From Halocaridina rubra (taxonomy: Eukaryota > Arthropoda > Malacostraca > Decapoda > Atyidae), in assembly GCA_037179515.1 (NCBI GenBank), contig JAXCGZ010003859.1:23501-87500 (forward strand): a DNA stretch of 64,000 nt. The letters run 5' to 3'. The notes beneath the pieces were generated by a model. It ran no database searches. It was not told the origin of the DNA and was given only the letters and a program-made list of their open reading frames with translations. Positions 23,013 to 51,065 of the stretch are shown here, piece after piece. A program made the translations under genes and the position numbers. How positions within the stretch are numbered: position 1 is the stretch's first letter; every line of letters begins with the position of its first letter.

Positions 23013-23191
23013 GAGTGTGACACCGGGACAGGCAGAAACTGCCCTCATCAATAAAGGCCCAGGCACGAGAAAATACCAAGACAAAGGAAAAGAAAAAGGT
23101 TAAGGACAAGGCAGAGATGAGGCAATGTCACACAAAGGAAAACGACAGACAGCAAAAAACAGTCAAAGTACAGGCCCAGAGATATGGAAGA

Positions 23192-24451
23192 CTAGGCTCT
23201 GAGATGATGATAGATCTGCTTTTTGAAGGATGAAAGGTCATAAGAATTAGAAAAGACAGAAGGAGGAAGAGAGTTCCAGAGTCTGGAGGTAGATGGGAAG
23301 AAGCAGTCGCTGCACCGACCAATCCGTGAGCTACAAATCTCCACACAGTACCTGTGAGATGAGGTCGCTTGGCGAGTGTTACGCGGCCTTGGCAGTGGGG
23401 GAGGGATGCAACTCGCCAACTCATCAGAGCAGCAATGGAAGTTATAGCGGTAGAAAAGAGAAAGGGAAGATACCTTACAGCGAAGAGAGAGAGAATCCAG
23501 ACTAGAAGTAAGAGAAGGATCATTAATGAGTCTGACTGCCTTAGATTCAACCCTATCAAATAGATGAGTAAATGAAGAAGCACCCCAGATGTGTGAGCAG
23601 TATTCTAAGCTGGGATGGATAAGACCTTTATAAATTTTAAGTAATTGCAAAGAGGAAAAGTAATGATAAAAACGAAACAAAACCCCCAACTTTTTTTATG
23701 AAGATATAGTAATTTGGATTATGTGATTCCTCCAAGACAAGTTAGAGGCTATATGGATTCCAAATATGTTGATAGAGTTAAGAGGGTAAATTTCATTAGT
23801 TTCGAAGACAATAGGGTTATCTGGAAAAGAAAAAGATAAAGAGATAGCCAGAAACTGAGTCTTGGAGGTATTGAATTTAACTAAATTTTGAGTGCCCCAC
23901 TCGGATACTCTCTGCAAATCGGAGTTAAGAGTAGTCAAAAGAGTGATACGAGATTAATTACGAGTAGCAGATGAAGGTTGTGAAGAAAAGGCAGAGGAAA
24001 AGTGAAGGGCAGAATCATCAGCAAAGGCATGAACAAGAGAGGAAGATGGGGATAGTAGAAGATCATTGATGAAGAGAAGGAACAGAGTTGGTGAAAGAAC
24101 AGAGCCCTGTGGAACATCACTGGTAACAGACAAAGGGCTAGATGTCGCGCCATCAACAACTACAGATATAAATCGGTCAGTAAGAAAACTGGTAATCAGA
24201 GAACAGAAAGAAGGAGTAAAGCCATAGGCAGGGAGTTTGGTCAACAGACATTTGTGCCAGACTCTGTCAAAAGCCTTAGAAATATCAAGGGTGACGACAA
24301 AGGATTCCCCATAGTTCCTCAGAGAAGATGACCATACATGAGTAAGATAGGACAGGAGATCACCAGTGGATCTTGCCTTGCATAAGCCATACTGGTGATC
24401 GGAGATAAGTGAGTTAGATTCAAGGCGTTTCATGAGGTGAGAATTGAGCAA
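23192..24451 (-). pseudogene. LINE copy 2 reverse transcriptase
   Basis: The frame at 23,954-24,451 reads LDISKAFDRVWHKCLL, TSDVPQGSVLSPTLFLLFIN and FADDSALHF. After an in-frame stop (TTAATTACG region), the frames 23,696-23,938 and 23,192-23,689 give the thumb and C-terminal domains. Confidence 0.85.
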
Positions 24452-25067
24452 AGTTTCGAAAACTTTAGCAACAGAGGAGGTTTGGGCAATAGGTCGGTAG
24501 TTAGAAGGAATAGAGCAGTCACCCTACTTAGGAACAGATTGAACTAGAGCTTGCTTCCAAGATGAAGGATAGATACTGGTTGACAGAATGAGGCAAAAAT
24601 GACAGCAAAGCATAGGAGCCACTTCATCCGCAAACTCCTTAAGGAACCTTGCAGGGATACCATCGGAACCAGATGCCTTGTTTGTCTTTAGCGAGCAAAG
24701 AACCTTATGAACTTTGCGTTAAGAAAGTATAAGGGCTAGAGAGGGGTAAAGACTGAGGAACAGGTGCGCTGGAATCATTAATAGAAGAGTTGGCAAAATA
24801 ATGAGAGCCAAAGAGAGTGGCTTTGTTAGTGGGAGAGCAAGCTATAAAATCATCAGAACAAATGAGAGGGGGAAAGCTTGAGTTACAGAAGTTTTTGGAG
24901 AGGTTTTAGGCTAAGGACCAGAAGCATTTGTCAGTGGGAGAGGAGTTAAGGTCATCAACTTTCTTTCTTATAAAGGAAGCCTTAGACCTTCGAATCTGAG
25001 CAGAACAGCAATTCCTAGCTATAATAAAAGCAGAGCGAGTTAAATCGGAAGGAGAGGCTTGGTAAGA

Positions 25068-26243
25068 TCAGTGAGCCCGATTCCTAGCCTGGATAGCCAT
25101 GGAGCAGGCACGGTCAAACCAAGGTTTAAGGGGAGAGAAAGTTTTTGTAGAAGAGGGGATGTACGCCTCCATTCCCGTGGTCATGATCTCGGCAACTTTT
25201 AGAGCTACCTGATCAGGGTTGCGGGACCGAAAGCAGTAGTCATCCCATGGGAAGTCTAAGAGAAAGTTACGCAAATTTTCATGTTGAGTAAGCTCGTAGC
25301 GCCAAAGGTGGCGCTCAGTAGGAGGGATTGGTGGTGGGGGAGCGAAAATGGTAGAGACTGAGATCATAGTGTGGTCAAATTTACAAAGAGGGGAAAGCAC
25401 AGAATAGGAGTAGTTTGAAGGGTTAGAAGTAAAAAATAGGTCTAGACTGTTTGCAGCATGTTTGTGATGATCAGGAACATGAGTAGGATGTTTGATAATT
25501 TGCTCCAGATCATGAGTAATAGAGAAAGCAAGGGCCTCACTTCCTCCCACATCTGTGTGAGAAGAATGAAGCCATTCACCTCCGTGGTGTACATTGAAGT
25601 CTCCAATGTAGAGAACTTTGGCATGTGGATGAGAAGATAGCAAGGACTCATGGCATGAGGATAGATATTAAAAGAAAGACACAAACTTGGTGGAGTTTGG
25701 AGAACAGTAGCAGAAGCAAAGGAAGATAGTGGTAGTGGAGATATAGACTTTTAGCCAGAGAACATCAAAGTCAGGAGATTCAAGGTCCATTAGTCTCGCA
25801 GCAAGAGTGTTTATGTTGCAGTATGCACAGACCCCACCTTTGGAATGAAAACGAGTATACAGATTATAGTGAGAGATTTGAAATGGGTCAGTGGAAGCAT
25901 GTTTAGACAGCTGGGTTTCACATAGGAGGAGGAAGTTAGGGAGGAAAGTGCCCAAGTGCTGTTCCACAGACGAAAGATTAGAGTTCAGCCTACGAATGTT
26001 AGAATAGTGAATAGTGAAAGAAGCAGATCTATTGGGAGGTACAAAGTTAAGAGCAGAACCATTACTACCACCAGGCGTGTCTGCCCTCAAGCCAATAGTC
26101 GAGTCAACACGATCCCCGGAGATTCTTTGCACCCCTCTATCCTGGGTACTGGGGCCATTAGCTGTGGATATTCCATAAATAATAACAAATGAGGAAAAAA
26201 GAAAGAAAAAGAGACAGATGTGGGGAATGTTGTGCCTTGTCAA
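25068..26243 (-). pseudogene. LINE copy 2 endonuclease
   Basis: Two overlapping frames encode FTIHYSNIRRLNSNLSSVEQ, LLCETQLSKHAS, LYIGDFNVHHGGEW and PLCKFDHTMIS. The SDH dyad motif has Phe for Ser. A frameshift separates the halves near 25,660. Confidence 0.8.
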
Positions 26244-26360
26244 ATATAATGGAATAGCAAGAGATGTGTAATGAATACACCAGAATATTAAATGTAGATG
26301 TAGGCATGAGGAAAGAACTGTCCTGCAGGAAGACTCAACTTGGAACTGTCTGGACCAGTC

Positions 26361-26700
26361 CTAGTTGCATCCTAATACCTTCAGTCGTAGAATTTCAATG
26401 GGCGGCTGGTGCCATGGCCAACCTAAATCACAATACTCAGATGCTGAATACAAAGCACGAAGGTAGACTTCAGTAGCCTCATATATTTGCTCTGTGTGCC
26501 AATAAAACACCTGACAAAACTTTAACACATTCTTCTGTAGTGAAATATAATTCATAAATTTCTCTATTACTATTTTGTAGTCTCTGACCTCCTCTGTCGA
26601 CAGATTAAATATTTTCATAACCTCCTCCTACTCTGGACCCATATAATATCTAAGGCTAGTCACCTGAAATTCTCCTAGTTTACTATTCATTTCCGTCAAC
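26361..26700 (-). pseudogene. Gypsy-C gag, part upstream of the LINE
   Basis: The frame reads EEVRDYKIVIEKFMNYISLQ, then VFYWHTEQIYEATEVYLRAL and YSASEYCDLG before entering LINE sequence. It joins logically to the gag part at 22,760-23,012 once the LINE is removed. Confidence 0.75.
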
Positions 26701-26956
26701 AGTTGGAAGGTTCACATTGGGTTATAAACCTATCCCAATTCGGGTCAACAAAATTTAATTGCTGGGGAGGCTTACACTGTGCCATGATGAACAAAGAAAA
26801 TATAGTCCTAGCCTACTTATACAATAAACAATTTTCAATAGTCTAGGCCTAAGCACAAGCCCTAATCTTTACACTAGGCCCTAAGCATAACCTAGCCTAA
26901 GCTTTACCTCATGGAACTAGTCCCATGAAATCCCTTCAGTCCATACTCGGGGCACC

Positions 26957-27082
26957 ACCGCCACATGCAACCAGCCTACAACAACAACCACAACACCAGC
27001 CCCCATCAGAAATCTCCCACGCCATCAAACTCAACCAGAAAGTATCTTGTCTAACATATAGTATACTATTTACATATCTACA
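26957..27082 (-). repeat. Gypsy-C 5' LTR
   Basis: 126 bp, paired with 19,295-19,420. CACT follows at 27,083-27,086. Confidence 0.8.
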
Positions 27083-27112
27083 CACTACGATGGGAAACAG
27101 CTCTTACTTTCC

Positions 27113-27810
27113 TTGACACACCCTTTCAAGGTGGCCCTTTATATTGCATTTTGACAGCTCAGGTGCTTAAATTTACAAAAATCATTTTGATGTGGATAGC
27201 CACAATGTTCACAAGAGATCTTTTCTTTATCTAAGTATTTGATTACCAAGAATGAAACTTCACACTGTGAAAAATTTGCTGCCAAAACATATTCACCCAC
27301 ATGAGCCTTCTCTAACATTTCAATTCGGTCCAACAATTAAACCAAGGTTCAGTTTATGCCATAAGAAATTTAATATTACACTGACTGTCAATAGCCATAA
27401 AAAGTTGGTCCCGAAGCCTCGCATCAAAAATAGTTCAAAAGTTACAATCCTTAGCAAGCCTCTTGAGGTCATCATACAACTCTCTCTAGGATTAACTTGA
27501 CTTCTTTACACGTCATTGAAAAACAAAAATATTTCCGTGATATGAGGGCTTGGTAACAATGTGTTTTCAGTAAATTAATCAATTCATCATAAATTTTATC
27601 AGACAGTAACTCTGGAGCAATCAAATCACTCAAAGTGCTAAGCACTTTACCGCCAAGTGTAATTATCAAAAAGCTTTTCTTTTTAACGTTATTCGTAATC
27701 TCACAAACATCAAGGTTGGCTTGAAATAGAGATACATATTTATCAAACGGAATTTCATCAAGGTTAAACTGAGGAATCTTTGGTACCGAAGCCATTCCCA
27801 TATTCACCAC
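27113..27810 (-). pseudogene. Gypsy-A gag
   Basis: The frame at 27,472-27,810 begins MASVPKIPQFNLDEIPFDKY and continues VLSTLSDLIAPELLSDKIYD, matching the gag layout of Gypsy-B. After a break, 27,139-27,336 gives ISCEHCGYPHQNDFCKFKHL, the first zinc knuckle. A one-base deletion then cuts the second knuckle. Confidence 0.8.
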
Positions 27811-28011
27811 TAGAACTTAAACACAGAATAGGCCAAAACTTCACTTAAGTAGGCACTCAACTGTTCAGAAGGGACTTAAATTACCGAAAAACACTATGAT
27901 GTGTAGGCTAGCCTATACCATAACTCCTAACGAAAAGCAAGACTGGCCCCCAACATAGACAGGCGAACGTGGTAGACGGCAGCCATGAATCACAACAGTT
28001 ACTTTACTGAC

Positions 28012-28259
28012 TTAAACTCAGAAGTCCTCACTTATATTATTCATGAAATGCACTGTACATCATACTGTTCACAGGGTAGACCTTTAGGTTTTACATCTAC
28101 TGTTTAATGTTGAAGTCTTAACTACCCATTCAATAATTAGGAATGGGAATAGACTGTCATTTTTCACTGTCAATTAATAATAATATTATAATTAAGTACT
28201 CCTGTTGAACGGAGACTTAAGGGCGTATGCAAATATGTTTATAATAAGTCATTATTTCA
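28012..28259 (-). repeat. Gypsy-A LTR, right copy (5' LTR)
   Basis: Matches 175-414. On the minus strand it starts TGAAATAATGACTTATTATA. Confidence 0.75.
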
Positions 28260-28566
28260 ATACACTACAATTGCAAAACCTGTGCCAGTGGAAGTCAAAA
28301 TTTCTATTAAAGAGGCTACAGCTAGAAGAGAGTGAGAGAGAAAGGCCTTGGATGATTGTTCTAGAACCATCAATGAGGTGACTTCAAATTATGAAAGACC
28401 GAGATGTCAAGCTGCCCCAAGGGCTGAGGATCTACGGATTCATTAAATCCCAGGATGAAATTAATATATTTCAGGAGTTTGCTTCACAAACGCATTTAAG
28501 TATTTATTTGCATTGAAGTTGGTGATTTTTTTTTTACTATAGTTTATGAATACATTCCTTCTGTAT
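28260..28566. other. Short flank between Gypsy-A and the CR1 element
   Basis: No recognised gene or repeat, and only short frames with no domain signal. Confidence 0.4.
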
Positions 28567-28643
28567 GTGATTACCTAATTGTGTTTACGGGAAAGAGCCC
28601 AAAGCTCGTATCTTCCCGTCTCCTGATCGGTTTCATTTTGTAC

Positions 28644-29639
28644 TTAGTGATACTTATCACACCTGTCCTTAAAACTATGGATTGAGATAGCATTAACTAC
28701 CTCTTCGCTTAGCCAATTCCACTTATTAACTACTCTTACACTGAAAAAGTAGTTCCTTACATCCTGCAAAGAAGTTTTCTTACGAAGCTTCAAACTATGA
28801 CCTCTAGTTCTAGAGCCTGTCATATCAAAATATCGATCCCTATCCACTCTATCATAACCATGAAGGAATTTAAAGACTATCACCATATAACCCCTCAATC
28901 TTCTAGCTTCGAGTGATGGTAAGTCTAATTCCCTCAACCTCTCATCATAACTGAGATTGCGTATTTCTGGCACCAGTTTTGTGGCATGTCTTTGAACTTT
29001 TTCAAGCTTAGCTATGCGCTTTTTCAGGTGCGGATTCCAAAAGGGGGCTGCATAATCGAGTTTTGACCTCACATAGGTTACATGAATATTTCTGAGCATT
29101 TCCTTGTCCCTGTGCCAGAGAGCTACCCTTACATTTGATAAGAATGCATATGCTGCCCTTACTATGCCATTTATATGTATTTCTGGAGACAAATCTGCCA
29201 GTATGTTTACTCCTAGATCTCTCTCATATTCTGTCTCTTGAAGTTGTACTCCAGCCACCGAGTAGTCAAGCTTAGGCCTTCTTGCACTTGTACCCATTCT
29301 CATTACCTTACATTTTGAAGTATTGAATTTCATTAGCCACTTTTCTGACCACTCATGCAGACTATTTAGATCTTCCTGAAGTTCTCTACCATTGTTCTCG
29401 TTTTTTAGTTTCTTCACAATCTTTGCATCATCTGCAAGCATATTTATGAATGAATTTACAGACTCTGGTAGGTCATTTATATATACAAGGAACAAAAGTG
29501 GCCCTAAAACTGAACCCTGTGGAACTCCACTACTAATTCTTCTCCATTCAGACACTGAGTGTCTTACTCTAACCCTCTGTTCCCTTCCTTCTAAGTAAGT
29601 TTTTATCCATTCCAAGACATTTCCACCTATTTTAGCCAT
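28644..29639 (-). pseudogene. CR1-like RT, C-terminal half
   Basis: Open frame of 331 codons with SSGVPQGSVLGPLLFLVYIN, MLADDAKIVKK (active site ADD), WLMKFNTSKCKVMRMG, RDLGVNI, KLDYAAPFWNP and a C-terminal WNWLSEEVVNAISIHSFK. The frame is cleanly open, but the preceding part lies in another frame, so the protein is broken. Confidence 0.85.
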
Positions 29640-29866
29640 TGCTTGCAGCTTCCTAATAAGTCTCCCATGTGGAACAGCGTCAAACGCTTTCTGGAAGTCT
29701 AGGAATATGCAATCTGCCCAGCCCTCTCTTTCCTGTAAGATTTGGCTTACCTCATCATAAAATTCTAATAAGTTTGTTACTGTTGAAGGATTCCAAGTGA
29801 AGAGAGATATGTTTCCTTAGTGGTTTCTCCATAACTTTGCAAACTAGGCTGGTCAAGGTAACTGGT

Positions 29867-30868
29867 CTATAGTTCAGAGCCGTATCCCTCCTTCCCTTTT
29901 TTGAAGATAGGTATCACATTTGCTTGTTTCCAGCATCTTGGAATCTCCCCTGACTCCAGTGACTTTTTAAATATGATACTTAGTGCCACTGATATTGAGT
30001 TTGCGCATTTTTTAAGTACATGAGGGGATATATCATCAGTAACTATAGCTTTATGAACATCTAAATCCATCAGCGCTTTGCATACCTCTGTGGCTGTAAG
30101 GTTGATGTTCTCTAATACCGGCCAATGAGCTTCTATCTCTGCAATCTGAGGGGGTGGGGTATTTTCTACTGTAAATACTGACTGAAACTCCTTGTTCAAT
30201 TCTTTGCAGATCTCTTCATCCGTCTCAGTGATGCTTCCATCCGCCCTCTGTATCCTTAAAATCTGTTCTTTTACCTTCAGTTTTCCTTTGATTAAGCTGT
30301 GGAAAAGCTTGGGATTTTCTTTAGCCTTCCTGGTGATGTCCCTCTCATAGTCTATCTCTGCCTCTCTTCTTTTACTTAGGTAGTCATTTCTTGCTCTTTT
30401 GTAGGTTTGCCAGGCATTTATGTTTTTTCTCCTCCTATACCTTTTCCAGCATTTGTCTCTCCACTCCTTAGCTCTATTACACTCATTATCGAACCATTTC
30501 TCTCTGGCATGAATTACACATACTTTGGTGACAGGTATGCAGCAATCTACTATCTTCCCATATTTCTCACAAAAGATATCATACATTTCTTGTACAGAGT
30601 TGTTGTAAAATAAGGTTCTCCAGTCAATAACTGCAAAAAGCTCATTCATTTTGATGTAATCTCCTTTCGGATAGTTCCTCCTCATGTCCTCAGTGCCTCT
30701 ACTCTCAGGCAGAATATCTTCAATGATATACTCCATCAACAACACACAGTGGTCACTCTTTCCAATTGGTGGTTCATACTCAATTTTTTCAATATCCAAC
30801 ACATTATCTGTAAATACTAGGTCAAGTAGTGATGGCTCATCCCCACCCCTGGCCCTTGTTGGTTCCAT
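29867..30868 (-). pseudogene. CR1-like endonuclease end and RT N-terminal part
   Basis: Open frame of 333 codons: endonuclease end ([20 protein letters not shown]), a basic linker (WKRYRRRKNINAWQTYKRAR) and the start of RT (SLESGEIPRCWKQANVIPIF). Translation upstream of the first Met stays open to the truncation point and matches the endonuclease after GDFN. The catalytic palm follows in other frames between 29,640 and 29,866. Confidence 0.85.
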
Positions 30869-30967
30869 TACATGTTGGTGTCGGAAATTCCCTTGTACGC
30901 AATCTAGGAATCTTGCCCCGAATGAGTCCTCACCACTGTGTGGGTCAAGATTTAGCCAAGCTCTTTA

Positions 30968-31137
<170 letters not shown>

Positions 31138-31138
<1 letters not shown>

Positions 31139-31940
31139 TTATTATCATTATTATTATTAAGTCACTGCCATACAACTTGTAAGTCTAATAGAAGATATAA
31201 CATTTATCAGATATAAAAATAATAAAATTACTATAATTATGAAGTAAAATATACATAATGAATAATATAATGACAATGTTGGCAATCCTGTTGCGGGTGT
31301 GTTGTTTAGTATTGGACGTTGGCAATCCTGAGTATCAAATATGGCGGAGTGGACAGTTGGGAGTGACGCAGAGGGGGACGTCCATGGTATTACTTCCCAT
31401 TTCACCTATTAGGTGGGTCTCTTTCTTTTCCAATTTCTAACTGACACGAAGTGGGAGTAAATATGTGCCAGATATGTATATATATGTGTGTGTTTTTCGT
31501 CAAAGGAAATATGTATTTAATGGTCAACTTAGATGTGTTTTACTTCGAGTTCTTGGTATCAAAATTCATGATATTTTTTTTTCACATGAGGAAATTGAAG
31601 TATTTTTTTTTCTTCCTCTTCTTCATCTAGTTATTCCTGTAAATCAGTGTGAAAGTTTGGGTGGACACTGAAACAAATTTGTAAATTGTTTATGTGGGAA
31701 GGTTCAGTGCCAAGGGGAGAGACCCCCCTACCCTGAAATCTACGGTTTTTGTTGTATAAATAATGAATTATTAATAGGTTCTTGTATTACTAATTTAAAG
31801 AACACCACTCGGTTGATTTTGATATTTTTTTTGTTCTGAATTATCAGTTCATCCTCGAGGTTATTTTTCGCCCTCAGGTGGTACAGTATCATAAGGCTAC
31901 TACCCCCCCCATATATGAGTGGGGAGACGGTGTTACAAAA

Positions 31941-32025
<85 letters not shown>

Positions 32026-32991
32026 TTTTATCGGCATCTTTTCCCCATGTTCATATGGGGCCTCTGTTTGTGACTAGCCACAAGGATTTTCAGTGGTTAA
32101 TTGTGGGCTCAAGTTTACTGATATTTTTCTGTATTATAAGACACTCAGCATTGATGAAAATAATTAAGATTTCTCGAGTGCCAAAGTACCTTGTGCCTGG
32201 CAGTAATCTTAACTAAATTGATTTATAAATAAAAGAATTAATAAATTTGGATTTTGTAATAAAAAGTAACTCCAGGGCTGTCAAAGGTTATTCATATACA
32301 TATATAAGGCAAGTCACCTAATCTAACAATTTACTGGGTTATTTAATTTGATCTGTGCTTTGGGGTTTCTCATCTTTCCAAGATCTTTAGATTTTTAATG
32401 GTAGTTTGTTTTCTGCATATGTATGCTCGGATCTTGCATAATTAAAAGTCAATTGATAAGTACCTGTATTCAAAATTTTCCTAGTAGCAATCATTGCCAA
32501 ATAAGGACAGGGTCACAATCCGACCTGGTTATTATTACTCATTCGTTGTATGCAAGAGATCAAATATAGTGTCATAAATCCTGTCAGACATATTCATTGT
32601 ATATTACAATCAAAATTTACAGAAGGAATAAAGTTTTATTGCCATAATGTTTGTACGGTTATGTATCATGCAACATACAGTTCAATTACAAAGGCATTAA
32701 CTCATAATTATGGTGAACTCGTGGTGAGCATTTGTACACATAGGTTCTAGTATTATTATTAAATAGGCATGTAATATTCCTCAGCATGAAATGGAGGAGA
32801 GGAAAAAATTATACATAACTTATATTTTTGTAGTTTTATTCAAAATTCTATAATCATCCCATTCAGTTACATAGAGTGTATTATCAACTTTAGCAATTTT
32901 ACAATCGATGTACATTTTTGCATATTGGACTTTGGCAGTAAAAAGAGACAAGGGGTGACAGTATATTAATATATTATAGTATTTTCAACAG
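31138..32991. other. Upstream region of the C39-like gene
   Basis: AT-rich DNA with an (AT)n run at 31,943-32,021 and a duplicated TTGGCAATCCTG near 31,277 and 31,320. A possible 5' untranslated exon lies around 31,341-31,412. No other coding signal is seen. Confidence 0.4.
31341..31412 (+). promoter_or_regulatory. Possible 5' leader exon with a small upstream ORF
   Basis: AAATATGGCGGA at 31,338-31,349 resembles a YY1/Pho element overlapping an ATG, as is common at starts of housekeeping genes. The ATG opens 23 codons and a TAG, followed at once by a good splice donor (AG|GTGGGT at 31,413). Splicing to the acceptor at 32,991 would place this ORF in the 5' leader of the gene below. The link is inference and needs RNA evidence. 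Confidence 0.35.
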
Positions 32992-32997
32992 GTAGTC

Positions 32998-48654
<15,657 letters not shown>

Positions 48655-49224
48655 TAGATAGCATAGGCAGACGTTATATGTGATGATTTTTCTAATGTCC
48701 ATGTTGCTTTAGAGATTTAGAGAGGCATCTCAACATATTATATCTGTTGCTTAGTCATATAGACAGGGAATAATGCTCTGTCTAGGTCTATTATTATTTC
48801 TTCTCCCGTGTTAATGCAAGAGTGAGCTCTCTTTGATGAGCTTTTGTGATAGCAGATGTTGTTCCTTATAGGATCACTTAATTCACTTCCTATTACAGCC
48901 CATTATATCGTAAATCAATAGGACTTAAAATGGGTGTATAAAATATAATTACGTCTTTTTGTTGGCTTTTATTTTCTTCAAAATTTTTAATGTTTATTGA
49001 TTTTTTTTTTATTAGTGCTCAGGACTGTAATGTTTTTTTTTTTTTATATATATAGTAGCATGCTGTATGGAGATATATACACCATATTGGATAATATAAC
49101 ATATTGATTAATATACTCATTCAAACTGTACCCATCTTTGATAAAAGCTTTTTGCCTTCTGGATATGCAAGCATGAATCAAGAGAATGTATAATTTACTG
49201 TTATTAAACCTTGAATGAGGAGTA
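48655..49224. other. 3' flank of the C39-like gene
   Basis: Probably contains the 3' untranslated region. The best candidate poly(A) signal is ATTAAA at 49,203-49,208, about 550 bp after the stop and just before the tandem array. No canonical AATAAA was seen in between. Confidence 0.4.
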
Positions 49225-51065
49225 CAATGATTGGAAAAAAAGTTTCATTTTCATTCTACTGGTATTTTTACAATGACTGGAGAAAAAGGTTTCATTTTCA
49301 GTCGCTAAAAGCACTGGTATTTTTAGAGATTAGATAAAAGGGTATGGTTTTCATTCACTAAAAGTTACAGGTATTTTTACAATGACTGGATAAAAAGGTT
49401 TCATTTTCATTCTTAAAAAGTACTGGTATTTTTACAATGATTTGAGAAAAAGGTTTCATTTTCAAACGCTAAAAGACACTGGTATTTTTAAGATGATTGC
49501 TAAAAATTAGTTATTTTTACAATGATTGGAGATAAAGGTTTCATTTTCATTTGCTAAAAGGTACTGGAATTTTTACAATGATCGGATAAAAAGTTTCATT
49601 TTCATTTCAATTCAAAAATGATTGGATAAGATGGGTTTCATTTTAATTCGCTAAAAGGTAGTGGTATCTTTACAAGGATTGGATGAAATGGTTTCATTTT
49701 CATTCTCAAAAGGTATTGGTAATTATATGATGATTGGAGAAAAGGGTTTAATTTTAAATTGATAAAAGGCACTGGTATTTTTAAGAGGACTGGATAAAAG
49801 GGTTTGCTTTTCATTCGCTAAAAGTTACAGGTATTTTTACAATGATTGGAAAAGATGTTTAATTTTAATTTGCTAAAAGGTACTGGAATTTTTACAATAA
49901 TCAGATTAAAAGGATGCATTGTCATTCGCTAAGAGGTACTGGTAATTCAACAATGATTGGATAAGAGGGGTTCCATTTTCATTTGCTAAAAGGTATTGGT
50001 ATCTTGACTGAATGGATGAAAAGGTTTCATTTTCATTTTTTTAAAAGGTACTGGTATTTTTACACTGATTGGAGAAAAGTTTCATTTTCAGTTGCTAAAA
50101 GGCACTGGTGTATTCAAGATGATTGGATAAAACGGTTACATTTTCATTTGCTAAAAGTTAAAGGCATTTTTACAATGATTGGAGAAAAAGGTTTCATTTT
50201 CAGATGCTAAAAGGTACTGGAATTTTTACAATGATCGAATAAAAAGGTTTAATTTTCATTCACTAGGAGGTACTGGTAATTCAATAATGATTGGATAAGA
50301 GGAGTTTCATTTTCTCTTGCTAAAAGGTACTGGTATTTTTACAATGATTGGATGAAATAATTTCATTTTCATTCTTAAAAGGTACTCGTATTTTTTCAAT
50401 GATTACAGGAAAAAGTTTAATTTTCATTCATCAGAAGTACTAGTGTTTTTGCAAAGGAGATAGAGGTTTCATTTACTTTCTTAAATGGTACTGGAAATTT
50501 TACAATTATTGGATAAAAGGGTTTCATTCTCATTTGCTAAAACGTACTGGTATTTTTACCAAGACTGGATAGTTTCATTTTGATACTTAAAATGTACTAG
50601 AAATTCTACAATGATTGGACGTAAGGGTTTCATTTTTATTTGGTAAAAGGCATTGGTATTTTTACTATGGATAAAAAGTTTTCTATTTCATTTTCTTGAA
50701 GATATTGGTATATATACAATGATTGAATAAAAAGGTTTAACTTTCATTTGCTAAAAGATACTGGGTATTTTTGCAGTGATTATATAAAAGGGTTTTATTT
50801 TTATTCTTGCAAGGTACTGGTATCTTTACAATGATTGGAGAAAAAGGCTTAATTTTCATTAGCTAAAATGTATCGGGTATTTTTACAATGATTGGATAAA
50901 AAGGTTTAATTTTCAATCTTTAAGATACGGGTATTTTTACAATTGGATAAAATCTTCATTCTCCAAAAGGAATAGACGATTTTTACAATGATTGGATGGA
51001 AAGGTTTTCTTTTATTTCTTTAAAGGTTCTGGTATTTTCAGTGATCAGAGAAAAGCATTTTATTT
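49225..51065. repeat. Tandem array of ~55-60 bp units
   Basis: About 1.8 kb of degenerate direct repeats built on GATTGGATAAAAAGGTTTCA, TTTTCATTCGCTAAAAGGTA and CTGGTATTTTTACAAT. I estimate roughly 30 units. The frames through it are not coding. Confidence 0.9.

Larger units (their letters stand above)
23013..26423 (-). mobile_element. Jockey/CR1-type LINE, copy 2 (full length)
   Basis: Minus-strand counterpart of copy 1, with the same 5' start (GGCCATGGCACCAGCCGCCC) and the same 3' end (CCCGGTGTCACACTC). The endonuclease spans about 25,068-26,243 with YIGDFNVHHGGEWLHS. RT spans about 23,192-24,451 with LVHAFADDSALHF, an intact FADD active site, and the SRLWNSLPPSVFSNSYDL C-terminal part. 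Frames are broken in a few places and the endonuclease SDH motif reads FDH, so it is probably dead. It is inserted in Gypsy-C gag. Confidence 0.9.
19295..27082 (-). mobile_element. Gypsy-C: LTR retrotransposon with 126-bp LTRs
   Basis: LTRs at 19,295-19,420 and 26,957-27,082 are equal in length (126 bp) and alignable throughout. CACT lies just outside each one. On the minus strand the LTR starts TGTAGATATG, and the polypurine tract GAAGGGGGAAAGA precedes the 3' copy. The sequence TGGTGCCCCGAGTATGG, right after the 5' LTR, is a plausible primer-binding site. Gag, protease, RT, RNase H and integrase occur in order from right to left, all frame-broken. A full-length Jockey-like LINE splits gag. 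The element lies inside Gypsy-A. Confidence 0.85.
28567..30967 (-). mobile_element. CR1-like LINE, 5'-truncated
   Basis: Minus-strand non-LTR element covering the end of the endonuclease (GKSDHCVLLMEY), the linker, RT and C-terminal domain. Its 3' extremity is CACAATTAGGTAATCAC, without a poly(A) tail, as in CR1-group elements. It is truncated at the 5' side in the endonuclease, where it meets (GT)n/(AT)n. A short internal deletion removes the part just before the STVTNLL motif. Confidence 0.85.

Noticed and set aside
28644..30868. Host reverse transcriptase gene
   Set aside because: Frame-broken, 5'-truncated and with the typical CR1 domain order and 3' end, so it is a LINE copy.
31341..31379. 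In-frame coding exon (donor GAC|GTCCAT) for the C39-like gene
   Set aside because: The phase fits, but the donor is poor. The better donor at 31,413 makes it a leader exon instead.
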